Of a stretch of DNA of 64,000 nt, positions 33,749 through 42,543 are shown one piece after another; position 1 is the first letter of the stretch, and every line of letters starts with the position of its first letter. The notes under the pieces were generated by a model. That model was not told the origin of the DNA, did no database searches, and was given only the letters and a program-made list of their open reading frames with translations. The stretch is from Ruegeria sp. ANG-S4 (GTDB taxonomy: Bacteria; Pseudomonadota; Alphaproteobacteria; Rhodobacterales; Rhodobacteraceae). The stretch is from NCBI RefSeq assembly GCF_000814005.1, contig NZ_JWLK01000002.1:372001-436000 (forward strand), read 5' to 3'. Made by a program: the position numbers and the translations under genes.

Positions 33749-34420
33749 TTAGACCGGCTGATGCGCCCCGGTGTTGCTGTCATTTTGCGACAAAGTGAGA
33801 TCCGCCTTTCGGCTGCTTCTCAGAACCAGCTCTGCATTGGGCAGATCGTTCCGCGACGCGCGTTCCAGCGCCGTTTTTGGATCGAACCCGTGCTGCAGCC
33901 AGCGGTTGCGCAGCCGGATTTTCAGCTCTTCCAGTGTCGGACAAACAAAAACAGTCGCACTGAATACGTCGGCCAGAGAAGTCCAGGGGTCTTGCTCCAT
34001 CAGAAGGTAGTTTCCTTCTGCCACGACCACCGGCGTGTTGGGATGAATGGGAATTGCGTTGGCTATTGCCAAATCCTGATTCCGGTCGAAAACCGGGTGA
34101 AAGGTCTCGTATTCGGCGGTTTGGATGGTCTTGACTGCACTGCAAAACCCATGAGCATCGAACGTTTCCGGTGCGCCCTTTCTGGACAGCAAACCGCGCT
34201 CTTCCAGTACGCGGTTGTCCAGATGATAGCCATCCATAGGAAAAAGCGCAGCGTGCGGTACTGATGTATCCTGCTGGGCGTTCAGGGCATGAACGACAGC
34301 CTCGGCCAATGTGGACTTGCCCGACGCAGGAGGGCCGGCGATTGCAACAATCGTCCGGCCCCCAACCTGCCCTCGGGAGGATATCAGGTCACAAACGCGT
34401 TCCGCGTCTTCTTGAATCAC
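33749..34420 (-). CDS. frcK: Sugar/nucleoside kinase-like P-loop protein of the frc operon
   Basis: The protein is 223 residues of the uridine-kinase/pantothenate-kinase-like P-loop family. Walker A is IAGPPASGKST near residue 27, FPMDGYHLDN near 63 and VVAEGNYLLMEQDPW near 133. In Sinorhizobium the frcBCAK operon ends with such a gene, reported as a fructose kinase. The GTG start overlaps the frcA stop (GTGA). The role in phosphorylating the imported sugar is inferred from context. Confidence 0.85.
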   Translation of the reverse strand: MIQEDAERVCDLISSRGQVGGRTIVAIAGPPASGKSTLAEAVVHALNAQQDTSVPHAALFPMDGYHLDNRVLEERGLLSRKGAPETFDAHGFCSAVKTIQTAEYETFHPVFDRNQDLAIANAIPIHPNTPVVVAEGNYLLMEQDPWTSLADVFSATVFVCPTLEELKIRLRNRWLQHGFDPKTALERASRNDLPNAELVLRSSRKADLTLSQNDSNTGAHQPV

Positions 34421-35199
34421 GCCGCGTCCTCTTTCGGGGGTTCGTTTGCCCCTGTCATAAAGGCCACCGCGTCGGACATGGTGTAGTCCTTTGGGTCGAT
34501 CGTGCAGAGCCGTTTGCCCAGACGGTGAACATGAATGCGGTCTGCAACCTCGAAAACATGTGGCATGTTGTGACTGATCAGAATGATCGGTATGCCGCGT
34601 GCCCGCACGTCCTGGATCAGTTCAAGCACTTTCCGGCTTTCCTTGACCCCAAGGGCGGCGGTTGGTTCGTCCATGATGATGAACTTGGTCGCAAATGCCG
34701 CGGCCCGCGCAACGGCAACCCCTTGGCGTTGACCACCTGACAGCGTTTCGACAGCCTGATTGATCGATTGCACGGTCATCAGTCCAAGCTCGGTCAGTTT
34801 CTCGCGCGCGAACTTCTCCATCGCGGGGCGGTCAAGCTGGCGCAGATACTGGCCCATGAAACCCTGTTTGCGGATCTCGCGCCCCATGAACATGTTGTCC
34901 GCAATGGACAGTGCGGGTGACATTGCGAGTTGCTGATACACAATTTCGATCCCCATGTTCCGCGCGTCGATGGGAGAGGTGAAGTTGACCTTCTTCCCTT
35001 CGATCAGGATATCGCCTTCATCCGGGATCGTCGCGCCGCAGATTGCTTTGACGATAGAGGATTTTCCCGCTCCGTTGTCCCCGATGACCGCCAGGATTTC
35101 GCCCTGGCGCAGTTCAAAGTCAGAGTGGTCGATGGCGGTTACGTGGCCATAACGCTTCACGATCCCGCGCCCTTGTACGACTGGTGTTGTGTCTGACAT
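34417..35199 (-). CDS. frcA: Fructose-type ABC transporter ATPase FrcA
   Basis: The 260-residue protein is a single-domain sugar ABC ATPase. Walker A is GDNGAGKSSIVKAI, the signature LSGGQRQGVAVARA and Walker B FIIMDEPTAALG. It is about half the length of RbsA/XylG, as in the FrcA subgroup. It energises FrcBC uptake. ATG 35199 overlaps the frcC stop by one base; a start 24 bases upstream would lie inside frcC. The regular order B-C-A-K is retained. Confidence 0.92.
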   Translation of the reverse strand: MSDTTPVVQGRGIVKRYGHVTAIDHSDFELRQGEILAVIGDNGAGKSSIVKAICGATIPDEGDILIEGKKVNFTSPIDARNMGIEIVYQQLAMSPALSIADNMFMGREIRKQGFMGQYLRQLDRPAMEKFAREKLTELGLMTVQSINQAVETLSGGQRQGVAVARAAAFATKFIIMDEPTAALGVKESRKVLELIQDVRARGIPIILISHNMPHVFEVADRIHVHRLGKRLCTIDPKDYTMSDAVAFMTGANEPPKEDAA

Positions 35200-36269
35200 T
35201 AGCCCGATACCTTTCTGATCCACTGGTCAACCGCAACGGCGCCAATGATGAGAAGTCCGATAAGAAGGAAGGTCCACTGTGCGTCCGCGCCCAGCAGCCT
35301 GAGCCCGAGGGTGAAGACCCCAACGATCAGTGCACCAAACAGCGACCCAAGAATAGACCCACGCCCGCCGAAGAGAGAGATGCCACCAATCACAACCGCG
35401 GTGATGCTTTCGATATTGGCCAGTTGACCGGATGTCGGAGAGACCGATCCAATCCGCCCGATCAAAGCCCAGCCTGCAAATGCACAGATCAGACCTGACA
35501 ACATATAGACGGACATCAGGGTCTTGTGGACGTTGACACCAGAGAGCTCTGCCGCTTCGGGGTCGTCACCGACGGCATAGACATGCCGCCCCCAGGCCGT
35601 GTGTTTCAGCGCGTAAGCCAGGATGAATATCAGGGCGAGCATAAAAATGACACCCACTGTAAAGGTCGCGCCCCCTATACTGAACTTGGTGCCGAAGAAC
35701 TGCAGGAATGGCGCGTTCGCCTCGATGTCCTGACTGCGAATGGTTTCGTTCGCGGAATACAGGAAATTGGTCGCCAGCACGATCTGCCACATGCCCAGCG
35801 TCACGATGAACGGCGGGAGCTTGACGCGGCTGACAAGCCAGCCATTGATGGCCCCGATCAATGTGCCAACGGCAAGACCGCAGAAAACGGCCACCGGAAC
35901 CGGAATCCCATACCGGAAGGTAAACTGCCCCATAATGACAGATGAAAAGACCATGATCGCTCCGACGCTCAGGTCAATGCCCGCGGTGAGGATAACAAGG
36001 CTCTGTGCAGCAGCCACGATGCCAACGATCTGAACCTGCTGAAGGATCAATGTCATGGCGAATGGAGAGAAGAACTTCGAGCCCAGAAGAAGGCCAAAGA
36101 TCACAATTGCGCCGACCAGCACGATGAGTGGCACGAACGACGGGTTCACATGGAGAAGATGTTGCAACTTCCCGAGCAGACCGCGCCGATGATCTTCAAA
36201 CTCTGCAACAGTCTCGCTTCGGCTTGCGGCAGCTTCGAATTCTTGGGCACCTGGGTTTGGTTCAGACAT
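35199..36269 (-). CDS. frcC: Fructose-type ABC transporter permease FrcC
   Basis: The 356-residue permease of the ribose/xylose/galactose type has about ten membrane segments. QSLVILTAGIDLSVGAIMVFSSVIMGQ near 100 and GDDPEAAELSGVNVHKTLMSVYMLSGLICAFAGW near 235 are family landmarks. ATG 36269 follows GGGGGAG by a few bases; an upstream in-frame start at 36302 is less likely. It transports the sugar delivered by FrcB. Confidence 0.92.
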   Translation of the reverse strand: MSEPNPGAQEFEAAASRSETVAEFEDHRRGLLGKLQHLLHVNPSFVPLIVLVGAIVIFGLLLGSKFFSPFAMTLILQQVQIVGIVAAAQSLVILTAGIDLSVGAIMVFSSVIMGQFTFRYGIPVPVAVFCGLAVGTLIGAINGWLVSRVKLPPFIVTLGMWQIVLATNFLYSANETIRSQDIEANAPFLQFFGTKFSIGGATFTVGVIFMLALIFILAYALKHTAWGRHVYAVGDDPEAAELSGVNVHKTLMSVYMLSGLICAFAGWALIGRIGSVSPTSGQLANIESITAVVIGGISLFGGRGSILGSLFGALIVGVFTLGLRLLGADAQWTFLLIGLLIIGAVAVDQWIRKVSG

Positions 36270-36346
36270 TTCTCCCCCTTTTCGCGGCAGGCTGATGGCC
36301 ACGAGGACAGTTTACAGGAAGTTTCGCTATGCGGGTGTAGGGAATT

Positions 36347-36370
36347 GTGAGGCGCGAAACCGCGCCTCAC
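36347..36370 (-). terminator. Intercistronic stem-loop between frcB and frcC
   Basis: GTGAGGCGCG and CGCGCCTCAC form a perfect 10-bp stem with an AAAC loop. It starts 15 bases after the frcB stop, in the 116-base gap before frcC, and has no T-run. It probably gives the binding protein higher expression than the permease. Confidence 0.7.
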
Positions 36371-36385
36371 AGAAGCGGCGCTAAA

Positions 36386-37405
36386 TTAGCCCCAGCAGAG
36401 TTCCAGGCCTTCCGCGACCGAGATCGACTCCACGCCATCAACCGGTTGGTCGGTGATCAGAGCAACACCCGTGTCGAAGAAGTCTTTTCCGGGCGTGTTT
36501 TCCGGCTTTACACCTTCATCGGCCCATTTTTTCACAGCCTCTACGCCAAGCGATGCCATCAACAGCGGATACTGCTGGCTTGTCGCGCCAATTACGCCCG
36601 CCTCAACGTTTTGAACGCCAGGGCAGCCGCCATCGACTGAAACGATCAGAACGTCATTTTCGCGTCCGATGGATTTGAGCGCTTCGAAGGCCCCCGCTGC
36701 GGCAGGTTCGTTGATTGTGTGCACAACATTGATGGTCGAGTCCTTGGCCAGAAGGTTCTCCATGGCGCGACGCCCACCTTCTTCGTTTCCGTCGGTCACA
36801 TCGCTGCCAACCAAGCGGGCATCCGTTTCATCCCCGATGACGTTCGGGTCGGCCAGATCGACACCAAAACCGTCAAGGAAGCCCTGGTTGCGCAGAACAT
36901 CCACCGTTGGCTGGCTGACGTTCAAATCCAGCGTTGCGATTTTTGCATCCGCGGCAGCATCACCCATTTTCGCCTTGGCCCATTGACCGATCAAAAGCCC
37001 GGCTTTGTAGTTGTCCGTTGCAAAGGTTGCATCGGCGGAGTCAATCGGGCTGAGGGGTGTGTCCAGAGCAATGACCAACACACCTGCGTCCCGCGCCTGC
37101 TGAACCGCGGGCACGATCGAGCTGGTGTCAGAAGCCGTCAACAAAATTCCTTTTGCACCGTCAAGAATGCAGGTTTCGATGGCCTGCACCTGAGTTTCGT
37201 GGTCACCGTCAATCTTACCGGCAAATGCCTTAAGCGTCATGCCAAGCTCTTCCGCCTTGGCTGTCGCACCTTCTTTCATTTTGACAAAGAAAGGATTGGT
37301 GTCGGTTTTTGTAATCAGGCAGACGGTTTCCCCGGCCGCTTGAGCAGATGCTGCAGCCATCGTCAGAACGGTCGCCGATGCGGCCAGCTTGAGTAGATTT
37401 CTCAT
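36386..37405 (-). CDS. frcB: Fructose-type ABC transporter binding protein FrcB
   Basis: The 339-residue periplasmic protein has a signal peptide ([20 protein letters not shown]). The core [53 protein letters not shown] and [21 protein letters not shown] is close to FrcB, which binds fructose and also ribose and mannose in Sinorhizobium. ATG 37405 follows GGGAGG; the longer frame upstream has no signal peptide at its start. It is divergent from the ROK regulator, with an AT-rich palindrome between them. Confidence 0.93.
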   Translation of the reverse strand: MRNLLKLAASATVLTMAAASAQAAGETVCLITKTDTNPFFVKMKEGATAKAEELGMTLKAFAGKIDGDHETQVQAIETCILDGAKGILLTASDTSSIVPAVQQARDAGVLVIALDTPLSPIDSADATFATDNYKAGLLIGQWAKAKMGDAAADAKIATLDLNVSQPTVDVLRNQGFLDGFGVDLADPNVIGDETDARLVGSDVTDGNEEGGRRAMENLLAKDSTINVVHTINEPAAAGAFEALKSIGRENDVLIVSVDGGCPGVQNVEAGVIGATSQQYPLLMASLGVEAVKKWADEGVKPENTPGKDFFDTGVALITDQPVDGVESISVAEGLELCWG

Positions 37406-37518
37406 GTTGTCCTCCCAAAATGTTGTCGTCGCCCCGCCGGGTGTGCCAGCGAGACCTACCTCCATCCTCCAATGCAGGTCGAAAATAAGCAAACGCGATT
37501 CTCACTGCGCTGTCAATA

Positions 37519-37539
37519 AATAAATAAAGTTTATTTATT
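37519..37539. promoter_or_regulatory. AT-rich perfect palindrome, likely ROK (FrcR) operator
   Basis: AATAAATAAA and TTTATTTATT form 10-bp perfect arms around a single G at 37529. ROK repressors of the NagC/Mlc group bind A/T-rich inverted repeats of this kind. It is centred 124 bases from frcB and 51 bases from frcR, and so can serve both directions. Confidence 0.65.
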
Positions 37540-37579
37540 AATTTGCCCGCGCGTCTTTTCATAACGATACGAGGTGGTT

Positions 37580-38791
37580 ATGTTCAGGTTTATGGAGAAA
37601 GAGGCGCTCAAAATACTGACTGGCGGGGTAAGCCAAAGTGGCGTTCGCGATCATAACGAGCGTCTTATTTTGACGGTTTTACAACGACATGGGCCAACGG
37701 CTGGCGCCGACATTGCAAGGCTTACGGGCCTGTCGCCACAAACCGTATCAAACATTGTACGCAAGCTAGAGAAGGACGAGATTCTCAAACGGGGAACACC
37801 GTTGCGCGGAAAAGTCGGCAAACCTTCGGTGCCGATGGAGCTTAACCCGGACGGCGTTCTGTCGGTTGGAATGAAGATCGGTCGACGCAGTGCAGACCTG
37901 CTTTTGATCGACTTCACAGGCAGGCCGCGAAAGCAGATTTCGACGACATATGATTACCCGCTGCCCGAAACCGTCTTTGGATTTCTGGAGACGGGTTTGG
38001 AAACGCTCCTGTCCGACGAACCGAGAAAGCTCCGCGACCGGGTTTGCGGTATCGGAATTGGCACGCCGTTCGAACTTTGGAAGTGGCACGACCTGTCAGG
38101 AGTCGCTGCCAGAAAATTCCGATCCTGGAAAAACGTGAACTTCTTTTCCGAAGTCGCCAAGTTCAGCGACCTTCCCGTCTTTGTCGTCAACGACGCGACA
38201 GCCGCTTGTCACGCAGAACATCTTTACGGGCGCGGAGCCGAGTATCGCGACTATTTCTATTTCTTCATAGGCTCCATGATCGGCGGCGGCGTCGCTTTGA
38301 ACGGCACCGTCTTCGAGGGCAACCAGGGCAATGCCGGTGCGTTGGGCGCGATGCGCACAACGGGCCCACTGGGCGAAAGCCAGCAGCTGATCGACACGGC
38401 CTCGCTGTTTTTACTCGAAGATAGGTTGATCGAAGCGGGGGTCGATCCGGGCATTCTGTGGAAGAAGCCGCAGGATTGGAGCAGCATTTCCCGATATGTC
38501 GAACCTTGGATTGGCACGACCGCGCAGGAACTGGCCAAGGCTGCCCTGTCTATTTGCGCTGTCATCGACTTTGAGGCGATATTCATTGACGGCGCATTCC
38601 CGCCAAACGTTCGGGAAGAACTGGTTTCCAGAGTCCGACGATATCTGGCCAATCAGGACAAGCGCGGCCTGATCCCACCCGTTGTCAAAGCTGCCGCGGT
38701 TGGAGAAAGCGCCCGCGGCATCGGTGCTGCCAGCAGCCCGATTTTCCGTCAGTTCCTGTTGAACACCAATGCAGGGCTCTCCGCGATGTAA
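37580..38791 (+). CDS. frcR: ROK-family transcriptional regulator of the frc operon
   Basis: The 403-residue protein has an N-terminal winged helix (GPTAGADIARLTGLSPQTVSNIVRKLEKDEILKRG, about residues 35-70). A ROK/hexokinase-fold domain follows, with VFVVNDATAACHAEHLYGRG near 205 and FFIGSMIGGGVALNGTVFEGNQGNAGALGAM near 225. It lies divergent to frcBCAK and probably represses it until the sugar or its phosphate binds. ATG 37580 has GAGG five bases upstream; GTG 37574 and ATG 37592 are alternatives. Confidence 0.9.
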   Translation: MFRFMEKEALKILTGGVSQSGVRDHNERLILTVLQRHGPTAGADIARLTGLSPQTVSNIVRKLEKDEILKRGTPLRGKVGKPSVPMELNPDGVLSVGMKIGRRSADLLLIDFTGRPRKQISTTYDYPLPETVFGFLETGLETLLSDEPRKLRDRVCGIGIGTPFELWKWHDLSGVAARKFRSWKNVNFFSEVAKFSDLPVFVVNDATAACHAEHLYGRGAEYRDYFYFFIGSMIGGGVALNGTVFEGNQGNAGALGAMRTTGPLGESQQLIDTASLFLLEDRLIEAGVDPGILWKKPQDWSSISRYVEPWIGTTAQELAKAALSICAVIDFEAIFIDGAFPPNVREELVSRVRRYLANQDKRGLIPPVVKAAAVGESARGIGAASSPIFRQFLLNTNAGLSAM

Positions 38792-38979
38792 TTGCGGCCA
38801 CTTGGGAACGGTTTCCGCGGCGCCGGTTGGTCGTCCCAACCTCTCCGCGACCTTCTTGGCCAACGAATACCGCCCCTCATCACGCCCTTATTGGGTCGAA
38901 TACTCAGTCACCCGCGTCAACTTCGTATCCGTCTCGCACACCTCTAGGTGCGCGTGAGCGCGTTTCTGAATCTCGGGAT

Positions 38980-39005
38980 GGAATAAAACGAGTCTCCCAT
39001 ACGTC
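38980..39005 (+). promoter_or_regulatory. Possible ECF-type promoter of the sulfite dehydrogenase gene
   Basis: GGAAT at 38980-38984 and CGTC at 39002-39005 are separated by 17 bases, the spacing of many extracytoplasmic-function sigma promoters. The -10-like element lies 55 bases before the ATG. The rest of the 269-base gap from 38792 shows no gene. No equally good copy was found in front of the sigma-factor gene, which weakens the case. Confidence 0.3.
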
Positions 39006-39060
39006 TTTCCTGCATAAAGGTGCGCCACTGCGCGCCATGCCAGCAGCCAGGGAGGAAACG

Positions 39061-40356
39061 ATGGCGCCAGTTGAGGACAAGAACCGCTCGGTCAGCGAGT
39101 TCTTTGCAAATGACCCCGAAAAGGCAGATGCAGAATTTTTTGGACGGGTCGCAAACCCGGATCGGCGCGGGTTTCTGAAGCGCACCGGCTTGGCCACGAT
39201 GGCCGCCATGGTTGGAACGTCGATACCGTTCCATCGCAACATGCCTATTGGTTTTGTTCCCGCGGCAATGGCGCAAGAAGACGTTCTGGTTGGCAAGGAC
39301 GGGCTGACATTGCTGAACGACCGTCCCGTAAACGCAGAAACCCCGCCCGAGTTGCTTGACGATCTGATCACACCCACGAACCGCCACTTTATCCGCAACA
39401 ACGGCATCCCGCCGGAAGACGTTGATCCCTCCACCTGGACACTGACAGTCGACGGTTTTGTGGACACACCCATGACACTGACGATTGATGACCTGCGTGA
39501 GCAATTCGAGGTTGTCACCATGGCCCTGACGCTGGAATGCGGTGGCAACGGGCGCGGTTTCTTCAACCCGCCAGCCAAAGGCAACCAGTGGACTTACGGC
39601 GCTGTCGCCTGTTCCGAATGGACCGGTGTCCGGCTGAAAGACGTGCTTGAAAAGGCGGGTGTACAATCGAACGTGGTCTATACCGCCCACTATGGTGCCG
39701 ACGGACATCTGTCGGGTGATCCCGAGAAGATGCCGATCTCTCGCGGTCTGCCGATCGACAAGGCACTGACGGACAATGTGCTGATCGCATTTGAAATGAA
39801 CGGAGCCGAGTTGCATCCGATGAATGGTGCGCCTCTGCGCCTTGTGGTGCCAGGCTGGCCCGCGTCTACCGCTCAGAAATGGCTCAACCGTATTGAACTG
39901 CGCGATCAGGTTCATGATGGCCCGAAAATGACCGGGACATCCTACCGCGTTCCAAGCTATCCTGTGGAGCCTGGACAGGATGTACCGAAGGAAGACTTCG
40001 TCATAATCGAGCGTATGCCCGTCAAGTCTCTGGTCACGTTTCCCGCAAACGGTGCCGATCTGGGGATGGAAACGCAGGTGCGCGGTCACGCCTGGTCAGG
40101 CGACCGTTCAATCAGCAAGGTCGAGGTTTCCTCGGATTTCGGCGCAACCTGGCAAGAGGCCGAGCTTGACGCGCCGGTCAATTCCGGCGCGTGGCAGAAC
40201 TGGCGTGCAAATGTCAGTTTTCCACAAGCCGGGTATTACGAGGTCTGGGCTCGTGCCACCGACAGCGAAGGCGTCATGCAACCCTTTGCGATCGACTGGA
40301 ACCCGAAAGGCTACTTGAACAACACGATGCACCGTGTCGGCGTTCGCGTAAGCTGA
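39061..40356 (+). CDS. Periplasmic sulfite dehydrogenase-like molybdenum protein (SorA/SoxC type)
   Basis: The 431-residue protein has a Tat motif [21 protein letters not shown] at 32-52. The molybdenum-ligand cysteine is Cys160 in [13 protein letters not shown]. The central oxidoreductase domain continues through [21 protein letters not shown], and the C-terminal dimerisation domain includes [25 protein letters not shown]. It would oxidise sulfite to sulfate in the periplasm and pass electrons to the cytochrome encoded next. GGAGGAAACG precedes ATG 39061; the open frame upstream of it is not coding-like. No soxXYZAB genes are present, so a stand-alone sulfite dehydrogenase is favoured over SoxCD. 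Confidence 0.88.
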   Translation: MAPVEDKNRSVSEFFANDPEKADAEFFGRVANPDRRGFLKRTGLATMAAMVGTSIPFHRNMPIGFVPAAMAQEDVLVGKDGLTLLNDRPVNAETPPELLDDLITPTNRHFIRNNGIPPEDVDPSTWTLTVDGFVDTPMTLTIDDLREQFEVVTMALTLECGGNGRGFFNPPAKGNQWTYGAVACSEWTGVRLKDVLEKAGVQSNVVYTAHYGADGHLSGDPEKMPISRGLPIDKALTDNVLIAFEMNGAELHPMNGAPLRLVVPGWPASTAQKWLNRIELRDQVHDGPKMTGTSYRVPSYPVEPGQDVPKEDFVIIERMPVKSLVTFPANGADLGMETQVRGHAWSGDRSISKVEVSSDFGATWQEAELDAPVNSGAWQNWRANVSFPQAGYYEVWARATDSEGVMQPFAIDWNPKGYLNNTMHRVGVRVS

Positions 40357-40415
40357 GCAAACCGGGGCGACCAAAGCGTCGCCCCCAAAACCTTTCCCTG
40401 CACCGGAGTAAATCA

Positions 40416-41117
40416 ATGCGCTTCGCAACCCTGCGAACTGTTTCTATTGTGGCATTCAGTTGTACCGCCACGCCCCCTGTCCTTGCTGATCTAATGCCTT
40501 CGCTGGCAAGTGCCGATATCGCGAAAGGCGAGCGCGTTTTTAAAAAATGCGTAGCGTGCCACACTGTCGAGCAAGGCGACAAGAACAAAGTCGGACCCAA
40601 TCTGTTTGGTATTGTTGGCGGCCCAGTCGCTGTCGTCGAGGGTTTCAAATATTCCAAGTCGATGGTCGAATATGGCGGAGACTGGACGCCCGAACGGCTT
40701 GATCTGTTTCTCAAGAAACCAAAGGCCGAAGTGAAGCGAACGAAGATGACCTTCGCTGGTCTGAAGAAGGATCAGGACAGAGTCAATCTGATCGCCTTCC
40801 TCAACCAATACTCAGATAACCCAATGAACTTTGGCACTGCCGAGGCAGTAGTCGCAGAGGAGACCGAAGAAGAATACGAGTTCGGCGTGCTATTCGACGC
40901 ACCGGGCGTGGATTCGACGTTTTACGCCTGCACCGCCTGCCATTCCGAAATGATTGTTGCACAACAGGGGCTGACCCGCGACGGTTGGATTGAGATGTTC
41001 GAATGGATGGTCGACGAACAGGGTATGTCGGAAATCGAAGAGCCTGAGTACACGGAAATCCTCGACTACCTCACCCAGCATTACGGCGAGGATCGCCCCA
41101 ACTTTCCGAAACGCTGA
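40416..41117 (+). CDS. Diheme cytochrome c, partner of the sulfite dehydrogenase
   Basis: The 233-residue protein has a signal peptide and two heme-binding motifs: CVACH at 45-49 and CTACH at 172-176. Domain one has the class-I pattern [11 protein letters not shown] and KTRTKMTF-like axial region KRTKMTFAG with Met111. Domain two, after an acidic linker ([10 protein letters not shown]), resembles the C-terminal domain of SoxD. It would carry electrons from the molybdenum subunit. ATG 40416 follows GGAG; the longer frame overlaps the sulfite dehydrogenase gene. It starts 59 bases downstream of that gene. Confidence 0.9.
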   Translation: MRFATLRTVSIVAFSCTATPPVLADLMPSLASADIAKGERVFKKCVACHTVEQGDKNKVGPNLFGIVGGPVAVVEGFKYSKSMVEYGGDWTPERLDLFLKKPKAEVKRTKMTFAGLKKDQDRVNLIAFLNQYSDNPMNFGTAEAVVAEETEEEYEFGVLFDAPGVDSTFYACTACHSEMIVAQQGLTRDGWIEMFEWMVDEQGMSEIEEPEYTEILDYLTQHYGEDRPNFPKR

Positions 41118-41142
41118 GCTGTTTGAAACCTTTCGCCAGCCG

Positions 41143-41883
41143 CTAGCCCACACATGGGGCGGCGGCTGTTGTTGCATCGGAAACCGAGGCCATGCTGACC
41201 TCTGTCGCATTGCTTTGGGTCAACAGCTTTAGGTAAGCCGCGATTGCGTCAAATCTCGATTGATCCATGCCGCTGGCAATGATCATGTGGCCAGTGCTGT
41301 CGGACGTCGTCCACGTCTCAATTTGCCGGTCAGTGCCACCGATTTCGGCTTGCGATTCGAATGCCCCGCGAAAATACGAAAACCGGCATCCGTTCCGACC
41401 CGCGTAATGCGTAACCAGACCTGTATCCAAAGTACGGATCGCCACCGGAGTCAGCCGCGCGCTGGACAGATCAGGGATACCTTCATAACCACCCGCCGCA
41501 ACGGCACGCAGATCGCCACCGCCGACGACAAAGTCCTGCTTGGCAAAGTCCTCGTGAATGTCCAAAGCCGTTGGTTTAGCAAGCGTGTTCGCCCCCAGAA
41601 TAATCGCAGTCGCGACTATTGCCGCGGCAGCTCCACCTGCCAGCCACTTCGTCGGGCGCCGAGAGCTGTTCGCCGCAGGCTTAATCGGCACAGCGATTGA
41701 AGGCACCGTGCTGGGCCGCAACGCGGCAAGGCCAGCCGACACTTCGCGAACGTCTTTCAACGCCTGCGCCAACGCGGGCTCGGTAACCAAACGGTCTTCA
41801 AACTCACGCCGGGTTTCCGCGCCCATCTCACCGTCGTGATAGGCGTTCACCAGTTCCCAGTCCTGTTCACTCAACTCACTCAT
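41143..41883 (-). CDS. Membrane anti-sigma factor
   Basis: The 246-residue protein has a cytoplasmic N-terminal anti-sigma domain (MSELSEQDWELVNAYHDGEMGAETRREFEDRL). A single membrane helix follows (WLAGGAAAAIVATAIILGANTL, about 79-100), then a periplasmic domain. The usual zinc motif of ZAS domains is not complete, as only the histidine in NAYHDGE is seen. It overlaps the sigma-factor gene by four bases and would hold that factor inactive. It is convergent with the cytochrome gene. Confidence 0.85.
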   Translation of the reverse strand: MSELSEQDWELVNAYHDGEMGAETRREFEDRLVTEPALAQALKDVREVSAGLAALRPSTVPSIAVPIKPAANSSRRPTKWLAGGAAAAIVATAIILGANTLAKPTALDIHEDFAKQDFVVGGGDLRAVAAGGYEGIPDLSSARLTPVAIRTLDTGLVTHYAGRNGCRFSYFRGAFESQAEIGGTDRQIETWTTSDSTGHMIIASGMDQSRFDAIAAYLKLLTQSNATEVSMASVSDATTAAAPCVG

Positions 41884-42383
41884 CGACCACGCTTCTTTTC
41901 AATCTCTTGCAGATCGGCCCCCTCGACCAATTCCAGCAACGCTTTCCTTGCTCGGCTAACACGGCTCATCACCGTGCCATTTGCCACATTCATGACCTTC
42001 GCAGCCTCGACGTATTTCAACCCCAGAATATCCACAAGGCACAACACTTCCCGCATGTCCGGCGGTAATTTTTCAAACGCCAAGCGTATCATGATGTCCC
42101 GTGCGGTATCCGAAGAACCGGCTTCATCGGATAGACGTCTTTCAGCCGCCAAATATTCCCTGCGAACCCGCAGTTTTCTCAGTTCATCGTAGTGAAGGTT
42201 CCGTATGACCCGAAACATCCAGGGGCGAAACTGTTCAGGTTCCGACGGTCTGTCCTTGGCCCGCAGCGCTCTTTCAACGGCGTCCTGAACCAGATCTTCG
42301 GCATCATTTGCCGAGGCGCACAAGGTGGTCGCATAGGCCCGAAATTCGGGAATCAGAAGTTCGATTTGTTTGGCCAAAGGCAT
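41880..42383 (-). CDS. ECF-type RNA polymerase sigma factor
   Basis: The 167-residue protein has region 2 (FRAYATTLCASANDAEDLVQDAVERALRAKDRPSEPEQFRPWMFRVIRNLHYDELRK) and region 4 (LPPDMREVLCLVDILGLKYVEAAKVMNVANGTVMSRVSRARKALLELVEG), the usual ECF layout. Its stop overlaps the anti-sigma start. In Sinorhizobium, RpoE1 and RpoE4 respond to sulfite and control a sulfite dehydrogenase, so the neighbourhood here suggests a similar sulfite-responsive role. That role is inference. The 160-base gap upstream has no other gene. Confidence 0.93.
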   Translation of the reverse strand: MPLAKQIELLIPEFRAYATTLCASANDAEDLVQDAVERALRAKDRPSEPEQFRPWMFRVIRNLHYDELRKLRVRREYLAAERRLSDEAGSSDTARDIMIRLAFEKLPPDMREVLCLVDILGLKYVEAAKVMNVANGTVMSRVSRARKALLELVEGADLQEIEKKRGR

Positions 42384-42543
42384 GCCCGGAACTTGCAGTC
42401 TGTTGGTTCGCTAGTCAATTCACATGGCGAGCCCGTCGCGAACCTGTCACGCCGTGCGAAGGGCTGTCCGTCTAATAGCAGGAAACGCATTAGCCGGTCG
42501 GATTAAGCGCGAACATCACCCCAGATTTGTACTTGGTGAAAGA

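Noticed and set aside
39061..41117. SoxCD of a complete Sox thiosulfate-oxidation system
   Set aside because: No soxXA, soxYZ or soxB genes are near; the flanking genes are frc and an ECF sigma pair, so a stand-alone sulfite dehydrogenase is more likely.
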